A stretch of 64,000 bases of DNA from Bradyrhizobium guangxiense. GTDB taxonomy: Bacteria; Pseudomonadota; Alphaproteobacteria; Rhizobiales; Xanthobacteraceae. The notes under the pieces were generated by a model. It did no database searches. It was not told where the DNA came from and was given only the letters and a program-made list of their open reading frames with translations. Position numbers and translations under genes: made by a program. Below are positions 7,832 to 17,194 of this stretch, piece by piece (positions within the stretch are counted from its first letter, which is position 1; every line of letters begins with the position of its first letter). Where the stretch lies: contig NZ_CP022219.1 in the NCBI RefSeq assembly GCF_004114915.1, positions 2,882,501 to 2,946,500 on the forward strand, given 5' to 3'.

Positions 7832-8884
7832 TCACCAGTCCGGATCGCCGTAATAGGGATCGGCCATATAGGGCGGCATCCAGGGTCCTCGCGGCGGCGG
7901 CCTGGGCCGGCGGGGCTCTGCCGCTGGTCCGTGCGGCCGGGCAGGCGCAGCCGCATTGTTGTTCATGACGCTGCGCACGACGGGCTTGGCGGCGGCAGAG
8001 GCGGATGACGCCGATGACGCGCTCAGTTGCGTTTGCAGCGCCTGGACCTGGACAGCCAGGCGCGCATTGTCCGCCGCATCCTTCTCCTGCGCCGCCTTGA
8101 GCTGTCGAATGGTGTCGGCCTGCTCGCGCAGGGTCTGCTCGTTGCGGCTCTTCAGCTGCTCGAGCTTGTCGTTGATGTTCGCAAGCTCGCTGGTGATGGC
8201 CTTGAGCGATTGCGCCAGCTCGGATGACGAGGCCTCAGGCACTGTTGCGCCGGACTTTGCGGCGCTGTCCGCTTCCTTCGGCACTGGCGGCGCGGCCACC
8301 GGGCTCGGCTCGCCCGCAGCAGCCAGCAGCACGACCGGCGGCTGCTCCTGGTTTTCCACCGCGGACGCCTGCGCGGGCGGGCTTGCGGCCGGCGGCGCCC
8401 ATCGCGCCATGATCGACTGGCCGATGGATTGGGCCTCGTCGCGATATTGCGAAGCGACGGCGACCCCGAGCAGGCCGATCGCCAGCACGAGGATGACCAG
8501 GGCGCGCATCATGGCCGGATCTGTCTTCAAGCCTCGATCGCGAACTTTGGTAGTCGGAATGTAGGGGCTCGGAAGCTTGGCATCGCGCTTCGGCGCCCGG
8601 TCTCCCGGCGCGGCGGTTGCCGTCGGCGCGGCGCTTGGGTGTGAGGCCCGCGGGCTCTCGCTGTCGCGTTCCATTCCGGCAACCAAGCGGTCCAGTCGCG
8701 CGAGATCTTGCTCCGCGCTCTTGATCCGGTCGTAGGCCCGCGCCAACCCGCCCTCGGCCCGAGTCTCGTCCGGCTTGGCGGTCTCAGACTTGGGGGCGTC
8801 AGGCTTGGGGGCGTCAGGCTTGCTGCTATCAGGTTTGGGGTCGTTCGTGTCAGGCACCGATGCGCTCTCCATCCGGTCGGGCAT
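7832..8884 (-). CDS. Single-pass membrane protein with coiled coil and Pro/Arg-rich tail
   Basis: A protein of about 350 residues in four parts. Residues 1-45 are a low-complexity acidic region with the repeat KPDAPKPDAPK. Residues 50-70 are a short helix. A membrane helix follows at about 128-146 (MRALVILVLAIGLLGVAVAS). The periplasmic part contains a Pro/Ala linker, a coiled coil (SLKAITSELANINDKLEQLK and on to ALQTQLSAS) and a C-terminal Pro/Arg/Tyr-rich tail. No enzyme motif. It may span the cell wall as a structural or scaffold protein. The start is uncertain (ATG 8884 or 8872; no good ribosome site). Confidence 0.68.
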   Translation of the reverse strand: MPDRMESASVPDTNDPKPDSSKPDAPKPDAPKSETAKPDETRAEGGLARAYDRIKSAEQDLARLDRLVAGMERDSESPRASHPSAAPTATAAPGDRAPKRDAKLPSPYIPTTKVRDRGLKTDPAMMRALVILVLAIGLLGVAVASQYRDEAQSIGQSIMARWAPPAASPPAQASAVENQEQPPVVLLAAAGEPSPVAAPPVPKEADSAAKSGATVPEASSSELAQSLKAITSELANINDKLEQLKSRNEQTLREQADTIRQLKAAQEKDAADNARLAVQVQALQTQLSASSASSASAAAKPVVRSVMNNNAAAPARPHGPAAEPRRPRPPPRGPWMPPYMADPYYGDPDW

Positions 8885-9053
8885 CAATGGGAGGCAGTCC
8901 GATCAAGGACAGGATAGGTCTCGCCGCCATCAGACACAACGCGTGCGCAGAGGTAAAATTATGGCGGGGTCAGCAGCGGGATGCGAGCAAGCGGGTAAGC
9001 GCCGAGCGAGCGGTGCGGCACAGCTTCGCTCTGCGAGACCCAGGGCTACATCC

Positions 9054-9836
9054 TCACCCCGGCTTGCGTCCACTGATGGCATGCGCGCGGGCGCTGCAGG
9101 TGATGCGGCCGTCCGCAGCCGTTGGCAGACGGGCCTTCACGCGCTGCATCAGCGCGGTGACATCGGCCGCCGGCATGGCGGCGAGCACCGGCGCGGTGGA
9201 GGGGGCCTTCGTCTCCACGTTCCAGAACTCGTCGAAATCGGCAAACGTCCGCTGCACGGTGATCTCGCGGGTCTCGATCTCCAGTAGCCCGGCCGCGGTC
9301 CAGAAGCCCTGAAGCGCCGCGAGGGTGGACACTTCCATATGCGGCGGCCGCGTCGGCGACAGCCCCATGGCGCGCATCTCATTGAGGATCGGGTCGAGCG
9401 GAAATCCGCCGCCCAGCATGTCCCACATATAGGTGGCGACCAGACCGCCGGGGCGAACGACCCGCGCCAATTCCGCGACGCTTTTCGATGCATCCGGCAC
9501 GAACACGAGAACCAATGCCATCACCGCGACATCGAAGCTTCCCGCCGGAAAGGGCAGGGCCATGGCATCACCGGTCTGAAATGCGGCGCCGCGCGCGCCG
9601 GGACGTGTGCGGGCGAAAGTGAGCTGTCCCTCGGAGGGATCGATGCCCTGCACCTCCGCCGGGGCGCAGCGCGCCGCGATCAGCTCGGTGAAGGCACCGC
9701 TGCCGCAGCCGACATCGATCCAGCGCAGTCCTTGTGCCGGCTTCAGCCAGTCGAGAAAGACCTCGCCGACCGAACGGCTCCAGACGCCCATCATCTGCTC
9801 ATAGGCGGCACCGTCATCGAAGCGAAGCTCGGGCAT
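9054..9836 (-). CDS. Class I SAM-dependent methyltransferase
   Basis: A 260-residue protein with the Rossmann-type SAM-binding motif I WIDVGCGSGAF at residues 39-49, an acidic residue after the second strand (VQGIDPSEGQL) and motif IV-like SFDVAVMALVLVFVPD followed by the ARVVRPGGLVATYMWD strand. It belongs to the Methyltransf_11/25 group, close in style to the UbiE and small-molecule methyltransferases. The substrate cannot be told. The start MPELRF is preferred over an upstream one because it puts the family's N-terminal segment at residue 1. Confidence 0.82.
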   Translation of the reverse strand: MPELRFDDGAAYEQMMGVWSRSVGEVFLDWLKPAQGLRWIDVGCGSGAFTELIAARCAPAEVQGIDPSEGQLTFARTRPGARGAAFQTGDAMALPFPAGSFDVAVMALVLVFVPDASKSVAELARVVRPGGLVATYMWDMLGGGFPLDPILNEMRAMGLSPTRPPHMEVSTLAALQGFWTAAGLLEIETREITVQRTFADFDEFWNVETKAPSTAPVLAAMPAADVTALMQRVKARLPTAADGRITCSARAHAISGRKPG

Positions 9837-9945
9837 GCAGCGGCTCCCTCGGCTTTTCCACAAGGCAATGCGGAGGAGACCGAGGTTAACACATTGGTTA
9901 TTTCTTTGCGGGCATTTTCGCGACCTCAGTCAGCGAGGAGGCACC

Positions 9946-10212
9946 ATGTCCGACATCACCATTCCCGGCGGCAAGATCCGTTCCTTCGTCGAGCGGATCG
10001 AGAACCTCGACACGGAAATGCAGGAGTTGAGCGAACAGAAGAAGGAAGTCTTCGCGGAAGCCAAGGGCGAAGGTTTTGACGTGAAGATCCTCAAGGAGAT
10101 CATCAAGCTGCGCAAGGAAGACAAGAACGAGCGCGACGAGCGCGAAAGTCTGCTCGACCTCTACATGCGCGCGATGGAGACGGCCGCGCCGGAGCAGGCG
10201 AAGGCGGCGTGA
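9946..10212 (+). CDS. gapR: GapR-type nucleoid-associated protein (DUF2312)
   Basis: An 88-residue protein almost entirely composed of the DUF2312/UPF0335 domain: MSDITIPGGKIRSFVERIEN through FDVKILKEIIKLRKEDKNER. In Caulobacter crescentus, GapR is an essential protein of the same size that encircles overtwisted DNA ahead of forks and RNA polymerase and stimulates topoisomerases. Function here is inferred from that homology. A GAGGAGG site lies seven bases before ATG 9946. It is monocistronic, followed by a repeat-filled spacer. Confidence 0.9.
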   Translation: MSDITIPGGKIRSFVERIENLDTEMQELSEQKKEVFAEAKGEGFDVKILKEIIKLRKEDKNERDERESLLDLYMRAMETAAPEQAKAA

Positions 10213-10366
10213 GACGGTCCGGTTGATTGGTGAGAGAGGCGGCGGCGATCGCTGGGATTGCGGCCGTCAGGTGCTGGCAGCTTCGCGAGGTGGCGCGCCG
10301 CAAACCCCGCCATCATTCCCAGGGCAATCGCATATGGTGTGCACGATGTGGCGGCAGTGGCAGTCG

Positions 10367-10520
10367 GCTCCCTCTCCCGCTTGCGGGGGGGAGGGCTGGG
10401 GTGGGGGCTGTCTCCGCATTGGGATTGTTGAAAATTGCGGAAGATGCCCCCGAGTGGCGAAAACCCTCCCCCGCCGCGCTCTGCGAGCGCGTCGGCCTCT
10501 CCCGCAAGCGGGAGAGGCGG
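10367..10520. repeat. Large nested palindromic repeat
   Basis: Short hairpins CCTCTCCCGC/GCGGG at each end (around 10371 and 10497) bracket an inner pair, GGGGGCTGTCTCCGCA near 10404 and TGCGGAAGATGCCCCC near 10436. Together they make a nested inverted repeat of about 150 bases. The style and GC-rich arms are those of the dispersed intergenic elements of Bradyrhizobium. Confidence 0.65.
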
Positions 10521-10562
10521 AGCAAGCCCGCGGTCCCCGCGAAATCCATATGCGATAGCCCT

Positions 10563-10673
10563 GCCGTCATTCCGGGGCGCGAAGCGCGAGCCCGGAATCC
10601 ATTGCGCCTCGCGTCGTGCCATCAGATGGATTCCGGGCTCGCGCCCAAGCGGGCGCGCCCCCGGAATGACGGC
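10563..10673. repeat. 111-base near-perfect inverted repeat element
   Basis: The outer arms GCCGTCATTCCGGGG and CCCCGGAATGACGGC pair perfectly at the two ends. A second pair, GCCCGGAATCCAT and ATGGATTCCGGGC, lies inside them. This is a well-known dispersed palindrome of Bradyrhizobium and relatives. It lies against the stop codon of the ParB-like gene. Confidence 0.75.
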
Positions 10674-10681
10674 GTCGGCAC

Positions 10682-11197
10682 TCAATAGCGGCCGCCGCTG
10701 CCCTTCTGCTGCGTGATCCAGTCCGACAATGATTTCGGTTTGGCTTTCTCAGTCCGGCCCAGCGATGCCTTCGCATTGTCGCGGCCGCCTTTGGTCGCAC
10801 GGCTGCGCGGCGCTTGCGTTGCGCCGGCGCCCTTCAAGGCAGCCATCGATGCCTCCGCGGCTTCCTTCTCCAGGCGCAACTGTTTCAACCGCGCCATCTT
10901 GATGCGCTCGGCCTCGACTTCGGGCCGTTCGGCGAGCTGCGGCTTGTGTTCAGCAAACTCCGCCGTGACGACGACCCCGAGAATGGTCGTCTCGCCGAGC
11001 GCCTTGCAGGCCTCTAACCGATGCAGTCCCTCCACCAGAACGAGGCGGTCTCCATCGCGCCGAACGGAAATCGGGGTCTGTTGTCCGATGTCCAGCATGC
11101 TCTCCGCGATCTCCGCGACGGTCTCGGGCTTGAGAGTCTTCTTCTGCTTCGTGGGAACGAAGATCTTCTCGATCGGGAAGCTTTCCGGTTTGGGCAT
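10682..11197 (-). CDS. Orphan ParB N-terminal-domain-like protein
   Basis: A 171-residue protein. Residues 1 to about 90 carry the ParB/sulfiredoxin fold: IEKIFVPTKQKKTLKPETVA, QQTPISVRRDGDRLVLVEGL and HRLEACKALGE, in which GLHR replaces the canonical GE(R/H)R nucleotide-binding motif. The rest is a charged helix (RIKMARLKQLRLEKEAAEAS) and a basic tail. There is no ParB helix-turn-helix domain and no parA neighbour, so it is not the chromosomal partition protein. Such orphan proteins may bind or hydrolyse nucleotides; the role is unknown. It converges on gapR. Confidence 0.72.
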   Translation of the reverse strand: MPKPESFPIEKIFVPTKQKKTLKPETVAEIAESMLDIGQQTPISVRRDGDRLVLVEGLHRLEACKALGETTILGVVVTAEFAEHKPQLAERPEVEAERIKMARLKQLRLEKEAAEASMAALKGAGATQAPRSRATKGGRDNAKASLGRTEKAKPKSLSDWITQQKGSGGRY

Positions 11198-11363
11198 GAC
11201 TCAACTCCGCTTCTACGGGACGCACCGGAACCTATGCCGACGGGGTTGGGAGTTTAGGAGAGAAGGGCTCGACCGCAAAGGCAATTTCGGCGGCACGGCG
11301 TGAGGAACGAAATGCGAAAGCGTTTGATTGACTGGCATCACCACACGCTCAAAGGAGACACGG

Positions 11364-11927
11364 ATGGAACTGTCCGGAAAGAAGATCGCGATTCTCGCCA
11401 CCAATGGCTTCGAGCAATCGGAACTCGAAGTGCCGCGTGACACACTCAAGGCGGCCGGTGCGACTGTGGAGATCATTTCGCTGAAGCCTGGCGAGATCAA
11501 GGGCTGGGACGAGAAGGACTGGGGCCGCCCCGTCAAGGTCGACAAGACCCTCGATCAGGCCACTGCGGCCGACTATGACGCGCTGGTGCTGCCCGGCGGG
11601 CAGATCACCCCCGACCTGCTGCGCGTCGAGCCGAAGGCGCTTCAATTCATCAAGAGCGTCTTCGATGCCAAGAAGGTCATCGCCGCGGTCTGCCATGCGC
11701 CCTGGCTGCTGGTCGAGACGGGGATCGCGAAGGGCCGCCGCATGACGTCGTACAAATCGATCAAGACCGACGTCGCCAATGCCGGGGCGAAGTGGGAAGA
11801 TTCGGAGGTCGTCGTCGACCAGGGCCTCATCACCTCGCGCAACCCCGGTGACCTCAAGGCGTTCAGCGCGAAGATCATCGAAGAGCTGAAGGAAGGCCGT
11901 CACATGCAGCGCAGCAGCGCCGCTTAG
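11364..11927 (+). CDS. PfpI/YhbO-type DJ-1 superfamily protein
   Basis: A 187-residue protein of the DJ-1/PfpI superfamily. It has the acidic residue of the catalytic site in GFEQSELEVP (Glu17/Glu21), the nucleophile elbow AAVCHAPW with Cys110 and His111, and the usual IKTDVANAGAKWEDSEVVVD stretch. Close relatives were first described as intracellular proteases and later as glyoxalase/deglycase-type stress proteins; the physiological activity is debated. An AAAGGAGA site precedes ATG 11364. It is monocistronic and likely cytoplasmic. Confidence 0.88.
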   Translation: MELSGKKIAILATNGFEQSELEVPRDTLKAAGATVEIISLKPGEIKGWDEKDWGRPVKVDKTLDQATAADYDALVLPGGQITPDLLRVEPKALQFIKSVFDAKKVIAAVCHAPWLLVETGIAKGRRMTSYKSIKTDVANAGAKWEDSEVVVDQGLITSRNPGDLKAFSAKIIEELKEGRHMQRSSAA

Positions 11928-12063
11928 TCGATGTTGCGGTGACGGTGCACTGAGTCGACGCCATCCTGCTGCGGTCGTGGAGGAGGGGTGAGCGAATAAT
12001 TTAGTGCACTGTCACCGTAATTGAAGAGCTCATCCCATCCTACGGACTAACGTTGCAACCCGA

Positions 12064-12480
12064 TCAGAGCCAATCCTTGATGAAATCGTAGATCCTGTTC
12101 GCAAAAATACCGCCGGCAATTCCGATAATTAATGCCAGCACGACACCGTATTGTATTAAGTCGAAATTTTTCCCGTACCTTCTAAGGTGTTGCGCCGAGA
12201 AATCGTTGATGTTGATAAAGCTAGCTTTCGTTGCAGTGAACTTTGCGGAAAAGGAGACGAGTTTGGCCTGATTCTGTGAGGCGAGACGTTGGGAGATGAT
12301 CTGATCGAGATTTAGGAGCCAGTTGAAGTCGATCTCAAATCGCCGATCGAGAAACTGGCGCTCTATGGACCGCGATTGGCCTAGCAGTCCGGAAATAAAC
12401 TCTCCGAGGACTCGGCTTTCCAAAGGGATCGTAAGGGCTCCAACCGTTTCGGAGGAGTCGTCGTGATGTTCGCTCAGCAT
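12064..12480 (-). CDS. AT-rich hypothetical protein with C-terminal membrane helix
   Basis: A 138-residue protein with a mainly helical soluble part (residues 1-105) and a C-terminal hydrophobic helix (LIQYGVVLALIIGIAGGIFA) followed by a short charged end. No known domain. The coding sequence is clearly less GC-rich than its neighbours and uses many A/T-ending codons, which suggests recent acquisition. The ribosome site is weak. The tail-anchored layout suggests a protein held at the inner membrane with a cytoplasmic head. Confidence 0.6.
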   Translation of the reverse strand: MLSEHHDDSSETVGALTIPLESRVLGEFISGLLGQSRSIERQFLDRRFEIDFNWLLNLDQIISQRLASQNQAKLVSFSAKFTATKASFININDFSAQHLRRYGKNFDLIQYGVVLALIIGIAGGIFANRIYDFIKDWL

Positions 12481-12554
12481 CTTCTATGCTCTATCAAAAG
12501 TTGTACTTAAGCACGAGCTTCGCGTTTCTTGCAAGTTTTCGGATTTGGATACTG

Positions 12555-12580
12555 GAAGGGCGGCCTGGTGGCCGCCCTTC
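12555..12580 (-). terminator. Hairpin after nrdJ
   Basis: A perfect 11-base stem (GAAGGGCGGCC with GGCCGCCCTTC) around a TGGT loop lies about 40 bases past the nrdJ stop codon. There is no clean T-run on the minus strand, so termination may be imperfect. Confidence 0.55.
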
Positions 12581-12621
12581 ATTGATTGCCTTAAATGATT
12601 GTCGTCGTGATCACTACCCAA

Positions 12622-15600
12622 TCACGAACACCCAGTCGTGCTTCCGCACGTATCGCACTTCATGCAGGTGCCATTCCGCACCAGCGTGAAGTTGCCGCAC
12701 TCGCTGCACATCTCGCCCTCGTAGCCTTTTGCTTTCGCTTCGGCGCGGCGCTCGGCCTTGCTGGGGGCTGCGACCGCGGCGCTGCCGGCCTTGCTCCATT
12801 GCAGTTGCTCGAGCTTCTCCGTGGGGGAGAGGTCGTGCTGGACGTCCTGCTTCAGGGCGACGGCGCCTTCGAGGGCATCGCCGACACGGGCTGAAGCACC
12901 GTGGGAGGCGAGGGCGGTGACCTTGTTGCCGCCGGAGGGCGCGCTGTCGTTGCCCTGCGCGACCGCGGTCGAGCCGCCGCGCATCACGACGAGGTTGTCG
13001 GTCCGCGAGCGGGTGAGGCCGCGCGAGACCAGGCGGGTGGCGTGGTGGCCGCCGTCCTCATCCGGCTCCTTGCCTTCCTCGACGCCCTTGCCGAGGGCGT
13101 CAAAGCCGGTCTCGTTGGGGTCGACATGGGCGAGGTCGAAGCGCGACATGTAGCTCACCGCGAGCTCGCGGAAGACGTAGTCGAGGATCGAGGTCGCGTA
13201 CTTGATGCTGTCGTTGCCCTGCACGGGGCCCGCCGGCTCGAAGCGGGTGAAGGTGAAGGCATCGACATATTCGTCGAGCGGCACGCCGTATTGCAGGCCC
13301 AGCGACACCGCGATGGCGAAGTTGTTGATGAAGGAGCGCAGCGCCGCGCCTTCCTTGTGCATGTCGATGAAGATCTCGCCGAGACGGCCGTCGTCATACT
13401 CGCCGGTCCGCAAGTAGACCTTGTGGCCGCCGACGACCGCCTTCTGGGTGTAGCCCTTGCGGCGATCCGGCATCTTCTCGCGCTCGCGCATCACGATGAT
13501 GCGCTCGACCAGCTTCTCGACCACCTTCTCGGCCACCTGGGTGGTCCGCGCCGCCATCGGCTTCTCGTGCAGCATCTCGACCGCATCGTCCTCGTCCTCA
13601 TCATCGCTGATGAGCTGCGAGTTCAGCGGCTGGCTGAGCTTGGAGCCGTCGCGATAGAGCGCGTTGGCCTTCAGCGCGAGCTTCCACGACAGCATGTAGG
13701 CGGACTTGCAGTCCTCCACCGTGGCGTCGTTCGGCATGTTGATGGTCTTGGAGATCGCACCCGAGATGAAGGGCTGCGCCGCTGCCATCATGCGGATGTG
13801 GCTCTCGACCGACAGGTAGCGCTTGCCGATCTTGCCGCAGGGATTGGCGCAGTCGAACACCGGATAGTGCTCGGCCTTGAGGTGCGGGGCACCTTCCACC
13901 GTCATGGCGCCGCAGATGTGGACGTTGGCGGCCTCGATCTCGCGCTTGGTGAAGCCGACGGCCTGGAGCAGATCGAAGCCGGGGGCGGCGATCGCCTCGG
14001 CACCGATGCCGAGCTGGTCGCGGATGAAGTCTTCGCCGAAGGTCCATTTGTTGAAGGCGAACTTGATGTCGAAGGCGGTCGGCAGGGCCTTCTCGACCTT
14101 GGCGATGGCCTCGTCCGTGAAGCCCTTGGCCTTCAGCGTGGTGACGTTGATGCCGGGGGCGTTGGCCAGCGAGCCATGGCCGACGGCATAGGCTTCGATC
14201 TCGGCGATCTCGCTCTCGCGATAGCCGAGCGCGCGCAGCGCGGCGGGCACCGCACGGTTGATGATCTTGAAGTAGCCGCCGCCGGCGAGCTTCTTGAACT
14301 TGACGAGGGCGAAGTCGGGCTCGATGCCTGTCGTGTCGCAGTCCATCACGAGGCCGATCGTGCCGGTCGGCGCGATCACCGTGGTCTGGGCGTTGCGATA
14401 GCCGTGCTGCTCGCCGAGCGCGAGCGCCGCATCCCAGGCCGCCTTGGCATGGGTGATGAGGTCAGCCTGCGGGCACGAGGCATGGTCGAGCGGCACCGGG
14501 TTGACGCTGAGCGCCTCATAGCCGGAGGCCTCGCCATGGGCGGCGCGGCGGTGGTTGCGGATCACGCGCAGCATGTGCGCCGCGTTCTTCTTGTAGCCGG
14601 GGAAGGTGCCGAGCTCGGCCGCCATCTCGGCCGAGGTCTTGTAGGTGATGCCGGTCATCACGGCGGTCAGCGCGCCGCAGAGCGCACGGCCTTCCTTGGA
14701 GTCATAAGAGAGACCCATGGTCATCAAGAGGCCGCCGATATTGGCGTAGCCGAGGCCGAGCGTGCGGAACTCGTAGGAGAGCTCGGCGATCGCCTTCGAC
14801 GGGAATTGCGCCATCATCACTGAGATTTCGAGCACGATGGTCCAGAGCTGGCAGAGGTGCTCGTATCCCCTGACGTCGAACTGCTTGGTCTCGGTGTTGT
14901 AGAAGGTCAGCAGGTTCGCGGAGGCGAGGTTGCACGCCGTGTCGTCCAGGAACATGTATTCCGAGCACGGATTGGACGCGCGGATGTCGCCGGACGCCTT
15001 GCAGGTGTGCCAGTCGTTCATCGTGGTGTTGAAGTGCAGGCCCGGGTCGGCTGAGGCCCAGGCGGCGTAGCCGATCTTCTCCCAGAGGTCGCGCGCCTTC
15101 AGCGTCTTGGTCACCTTCTTGGAGGTGCGGGCGTTCAGATTCCAGTCGCCGTCGGTCTCGACCGCGCGCAGGAAGTCGTCCTTCAGCGAGACCGAGTTGT
15201 TGGAGTTCTGGCCGGAGACCGTGAGATAGGCTTCGCTGTCCCAGTCGGTGTCGTAGGTGTCGAACTGGATGTCCTTGTAGCCCTGCTTGGCGAACTGGAT
15301 GACGCGCTTGATGTAATTGTCGGGCACGAGGCTGCGGCGCGCGAGCTTGATCTCGCGGCGCAGGGCAGGGTTCTTCTCGGGGTCGAAGCAATCATCGCCC
15401 GAGCCTTCGCAATTGACGCAGGCCTTCAGCACCGCCTTGAGGTGCTTCTGGTTGATCTTCGATCCCGTGACGAGGGCGGCGACCTTCTGCTCCTCCTTCA
15501 CCTTCCAGTCGATATAGGTCTCGATGTCGGGGTGATCGACGTCGACGACGACCATCTTGGCGGCGCGGCGGGTGGTGCCGCCCGACTTGATCGCGCCGGC

Positions 15601-16392
15601 GGCGCGGTCGCCGATCTTGAGGAAGCTCATCAGGCCGGACGAGCGGCCGCCGCCGGAGAGCTTTTCGCCCTCGCCGCGCAGGCGCGAGAAGTTGGAGCCG
15701 GTGCCGGAGCCGTATTTGAACAGGCGCGCCTCGCGGACCCAGAGGTCCATGATGCCGCCCTCGTTGACGAGGTCGTCACCAACGCCCTGGATGAAGCAGG
15801 CGTGCGGCTGCGGATGCTCGTAGGCCGACTTGGACTTGGTCAGCTTGCCGGTGAAGGGGTCGACGTAATAATGGCCCTGGCCGGGGCCGTCGATGCCATA
15901 GGCCCAGTGCAGGCCGGTGTTGAACCATTGCGGCGAGTTCGGCGCGACCATCTGCATGGCGAGCATGTAGCGGAGCTCGTCGTAGAAGGCCTGGGCGTCT
16001 TCGTCGCTGGAGAAATAGCCGCCCTTCCAGCCCCAATAGGTCCAGCAGCCGGCGAGGCGGTCGAACACCTGTTTTGCGCTGAGCTCGCTGACATAGCGCT
16101 CCTTCTCAGGCAGCTGGCTAAGGGCTTCGGTGTCGGGCACGGAGCGCCACAGGAAGGAGGGGACGGATTCCTCCTCGACCTTCTTCAGGCGCGCGGCGAC
16201 GCCGGCTTTGCGGAAATACTTCTGGGCCAGCACGTCGGAGGCGACCTGCGACCACTCCGTGGGCACCTCGACATTGTCCAGCTTGAACACGACCGAGCCG
16301 TCGGGATTCCTGATCTCCGACGTGGTCAGCCGGAAGTCGATCCCGGCGTAAGGTGATTGTCCCGAAGTGGTGTGGCGCCGCTCAATCCGCAT
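12622..16392 (-). CDS. nrdJ: Vitamin B12-dependent (class II) ribonucleotide reductase
   Basis: A 1256-residue protein, the size of the large alphaproteobacterial NrdJ. It converts ribonucleotides to deoxyribonucleotides using adenosylcobalamin, without oxygen and without a second subunit. Recognisable parts are the substrate-site NPCSE motif (in [20 protein letters not shown]), [20 protein letters not shown], the radical-barrel segment [20 protein letters not shown], and a C-terminal cysteine-rich tail [20 protein letters not shown], typical of NrdJ and thought to bind zinc or relay reducing power. Start ATG 16392 follows GGACGGGG. The gene is monocistronic with a long leader carrying candidate NrdR boxes. 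Confidence 0.96.
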   Translation of the reverse strand: MRIERRHTTSGQSPYAGIDFRLTTSEIRNPDGSVVFKLDNVEVPTEWSQVASDVLAQKYFRKAGVAARLKKVEEESVPSFLWRSVPDTEALSQLPEKERYVSELSAKQVFDRLAGCWTYWGWKGGYFSSDEDAQAFYDELRYMLAMQMVAPNSPQWFNTGLHWAYGIDGPGQGHYYVDPFTGKLTKSKSAYEHPQPHACFIQGVGDDLVNEGGIMDLWVREARLFKYGSGTGSNFSRLRGEGEKLSGGGRSSGLMSFLKIGDRAAGAIKSGGTTRRAAKMVVVDVDHPDIETYIDWKVKEEQKVAALVTGSKINQKHLKAVLKACVNCEGSGDDCFDPEKNPALRREIKLARRSLVPDNYIKRVIQFAKQGYKDIQFDTYDTDWDSEAYLTVSGQNSNNSVSLKDDFLRAVETDGDWNLNARTSKKVTKTLKARDLWEKIGYAAWASADPGLHFNTTMNDWHTCKASGDIRASNPCSEYMFLDDTACNLASANLLTFYNTETKQFDVRGYEHLCQLWTIVLEISVMMAQFPSKAIAELSYEFRTLGLGYANIGGLLMTMGLSYDSKEGRALCGALTAVMTGITYKTSAEMAAELGTFPGYKKNAAHMLRVIRNHRRAAHGEASGYEALSVNPVPLDHASCPQADLITHAKAAWDAALALGEQHGYRNAQTTVIAPTGTIGLVMDCDTTGIEPDFALVKFKKLAGGGYFKIINRAVPAALRALGYRESEIAEIEAYAVGHGSLANAPGINVTTLKAKGFTDEAIAKVEKALPTAFDIKFAFNKWTFGEDFIRDQLGIGAEAIAAPGFDLLQAVGFTKREIEAANVHICGAMTVEGAPHLKAEHYPVFDCANPCGKIGKRYLSVESHIRMMAAAQPFISGAISKTINMPNDATVEDCKSAYMLSWKLALKANALYRDGSKLSQPLNSQLISDDEDEDDAVEMLHEKPMAARTTQVAEKVVEKLVERIIVMREREKMPDRRKGYTQKAVVGGHKVYLRTGEYDDGRLGEIFIDMHKEGAALRSFINNFAIAVSLGLQYGVPLDEYVDAFTFTRFEPAGPVQGNDSIKYATSILDYVFRELAVSYMSRFDLAHVDPNETGFDALGKGVEEGKEPDEDGGHHATRLVSRGLTRSRTDNLVVMRGGSTAVAQGNDSAPSGGNKVTALASHGASARVGDALEGAVALKQDVQHDLSPTEKLEQLQWSKAGSAAVAAPSKAERRAEAKAKGYEGEMCSECGNFTLVRNGTCMKCDTCGSTTGCS

Positions 16393-16906
16393 GGTCTTGC
16401 CCCGTCCTTATCTTTGACCGGTCCCGCCCCTCGTTGAGGGCGTGCCGGGTCGACATTTCGTTTCGCGGCGCCCCTTGGCCATCGGCCGGAAGGCACCGCC
16501 GTTCAGCCGGTGGACCCGGCCCTTGTTCTCCCGACGCGACGGCTCGGTGCACGCACCGGATCATCCGCCGGCATGTCCACACCCATCCGCCCCCAAGGGG
16601 ATGGGCCCGACATGCGTTCAACGCCCCACAACGTCACTACTTCTCTCACCTCACGCAGGTGTCACTTCGCACCACCGTGAAGCCTGCCTTCCGAGCCTGT
16701 TGCCGGCCCGTTCTGGCGCCCGAAAAGTCCGCCTATCGCGGGCAGACAAGCCCTCATCCGCTGCCTTTGGCTGGCTTGGCGGAGTGCCGATTTGCGAGAC
16801 CCTTTGGGGGAGTGCCGGCGGGACGCAAACTCACTCGCGCCGAACGGACCGAAAGCTAGGACTCTCCGTTGCGCCCGTCAAGAACTAGTGCGAGTTCCTG
16901 AATCAA
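16393..16906 (-). other. Long, structured leader region of nrdJ
   Basis: If transcription starts near the NrdR boxes at 16876-16922, the nrdJ mRNA has a leader of up to about 480 bases. Several hairpins are visible, e.g. CCCATCC..GGATGGG at about 16583-16606 and GCCCTC/GAGGGC at about 16430-16443, close to the start codon. The open frames crossing it on the plus strand have no ribosome site and odd composition. No B12 box of a cobalamin riboswitch was found by eye. Confidence 0.4.
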
Positions 16907-16922
16907 ATACTAAATATGGTGG
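16876..16922 (-). promoter_or_regulatory. Candidate tandem NrdR boxes upstream of nrdJ
   Basis: Comparison with the NrdR consensus ACACWATATATWGTGT gives 12 of 16 matches at 16907-16922 (ATACTAAATATGGTGG) and 9 of 16, with the central C and G kept, at 16876-16891. The two sites start exactly 31 bases apart, the three-helical-turn spacing reported for NrdR pairs. NrdR is the ATP/dATP-sensing repressor of ribonucleotide reductase genes. The second box is weak, so this remains a prediction. Confidence 0.5.
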
Positions 16923-17194
16923 ATTGCGGGGGATAACAGGGGGCAAGCCCGCGCCTGTTGTGGAGGCAAGTATCAGTGAGTCCTCAGGGATTCCCAACTG
17001 AAAAAATTTGCATCCGATGATGCTGCAGGTGCTTCATCCCGCTGTTCACAGGGCAGGTATATTTTTGGGGCAAGGGATTGCGTCAGCAGGACTCACGTAG
17101 CCCTACGGAAGCTGAGGGCAGGCATGCCCGCCGAGGTGGTGGTGAGAGGGACGAATCCGCGCCAAGCTGACCTCGATTTTGCCGGGCTACCCAC

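Larger units (their letters stand above)
10213..10681. other. Repeat-filled spacer between gapR and the ParB-like gene
   Basis: This 470-base convergent spacer contains two large palindromic elements back to back (listed separately) and no credible gene. Several open frames cross it on both strands, but they read through the palindromes and have no ribosome site. Confidence 0.7.

Noticed and set aside
10367..10673. CRISPR-like repeat array
   Set aside because: The repeats are palindromes of different sequence, not regularly spaced direct repeats with unique spacers, and no cas gene is near.
12901..14823. 640-codon plus-strand frame across nrdJ
   Set aside because: Shadow of nrdJ in a GC-rich gene; its product has no recognisable domain.
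16353..16859. Plus-strand frame of 168 codons in the nrdJ leader
   Set aside because: Rich in Arg, Pro and Cys, no ribosome site; it runs through the hairpins of the leader.
16393..16922. Cobalamin riboswitch before nrdJ
   Set aside because: Expected because the enzyme needs B12, but no B12-box core was found by eye. A covariance search should confirm.
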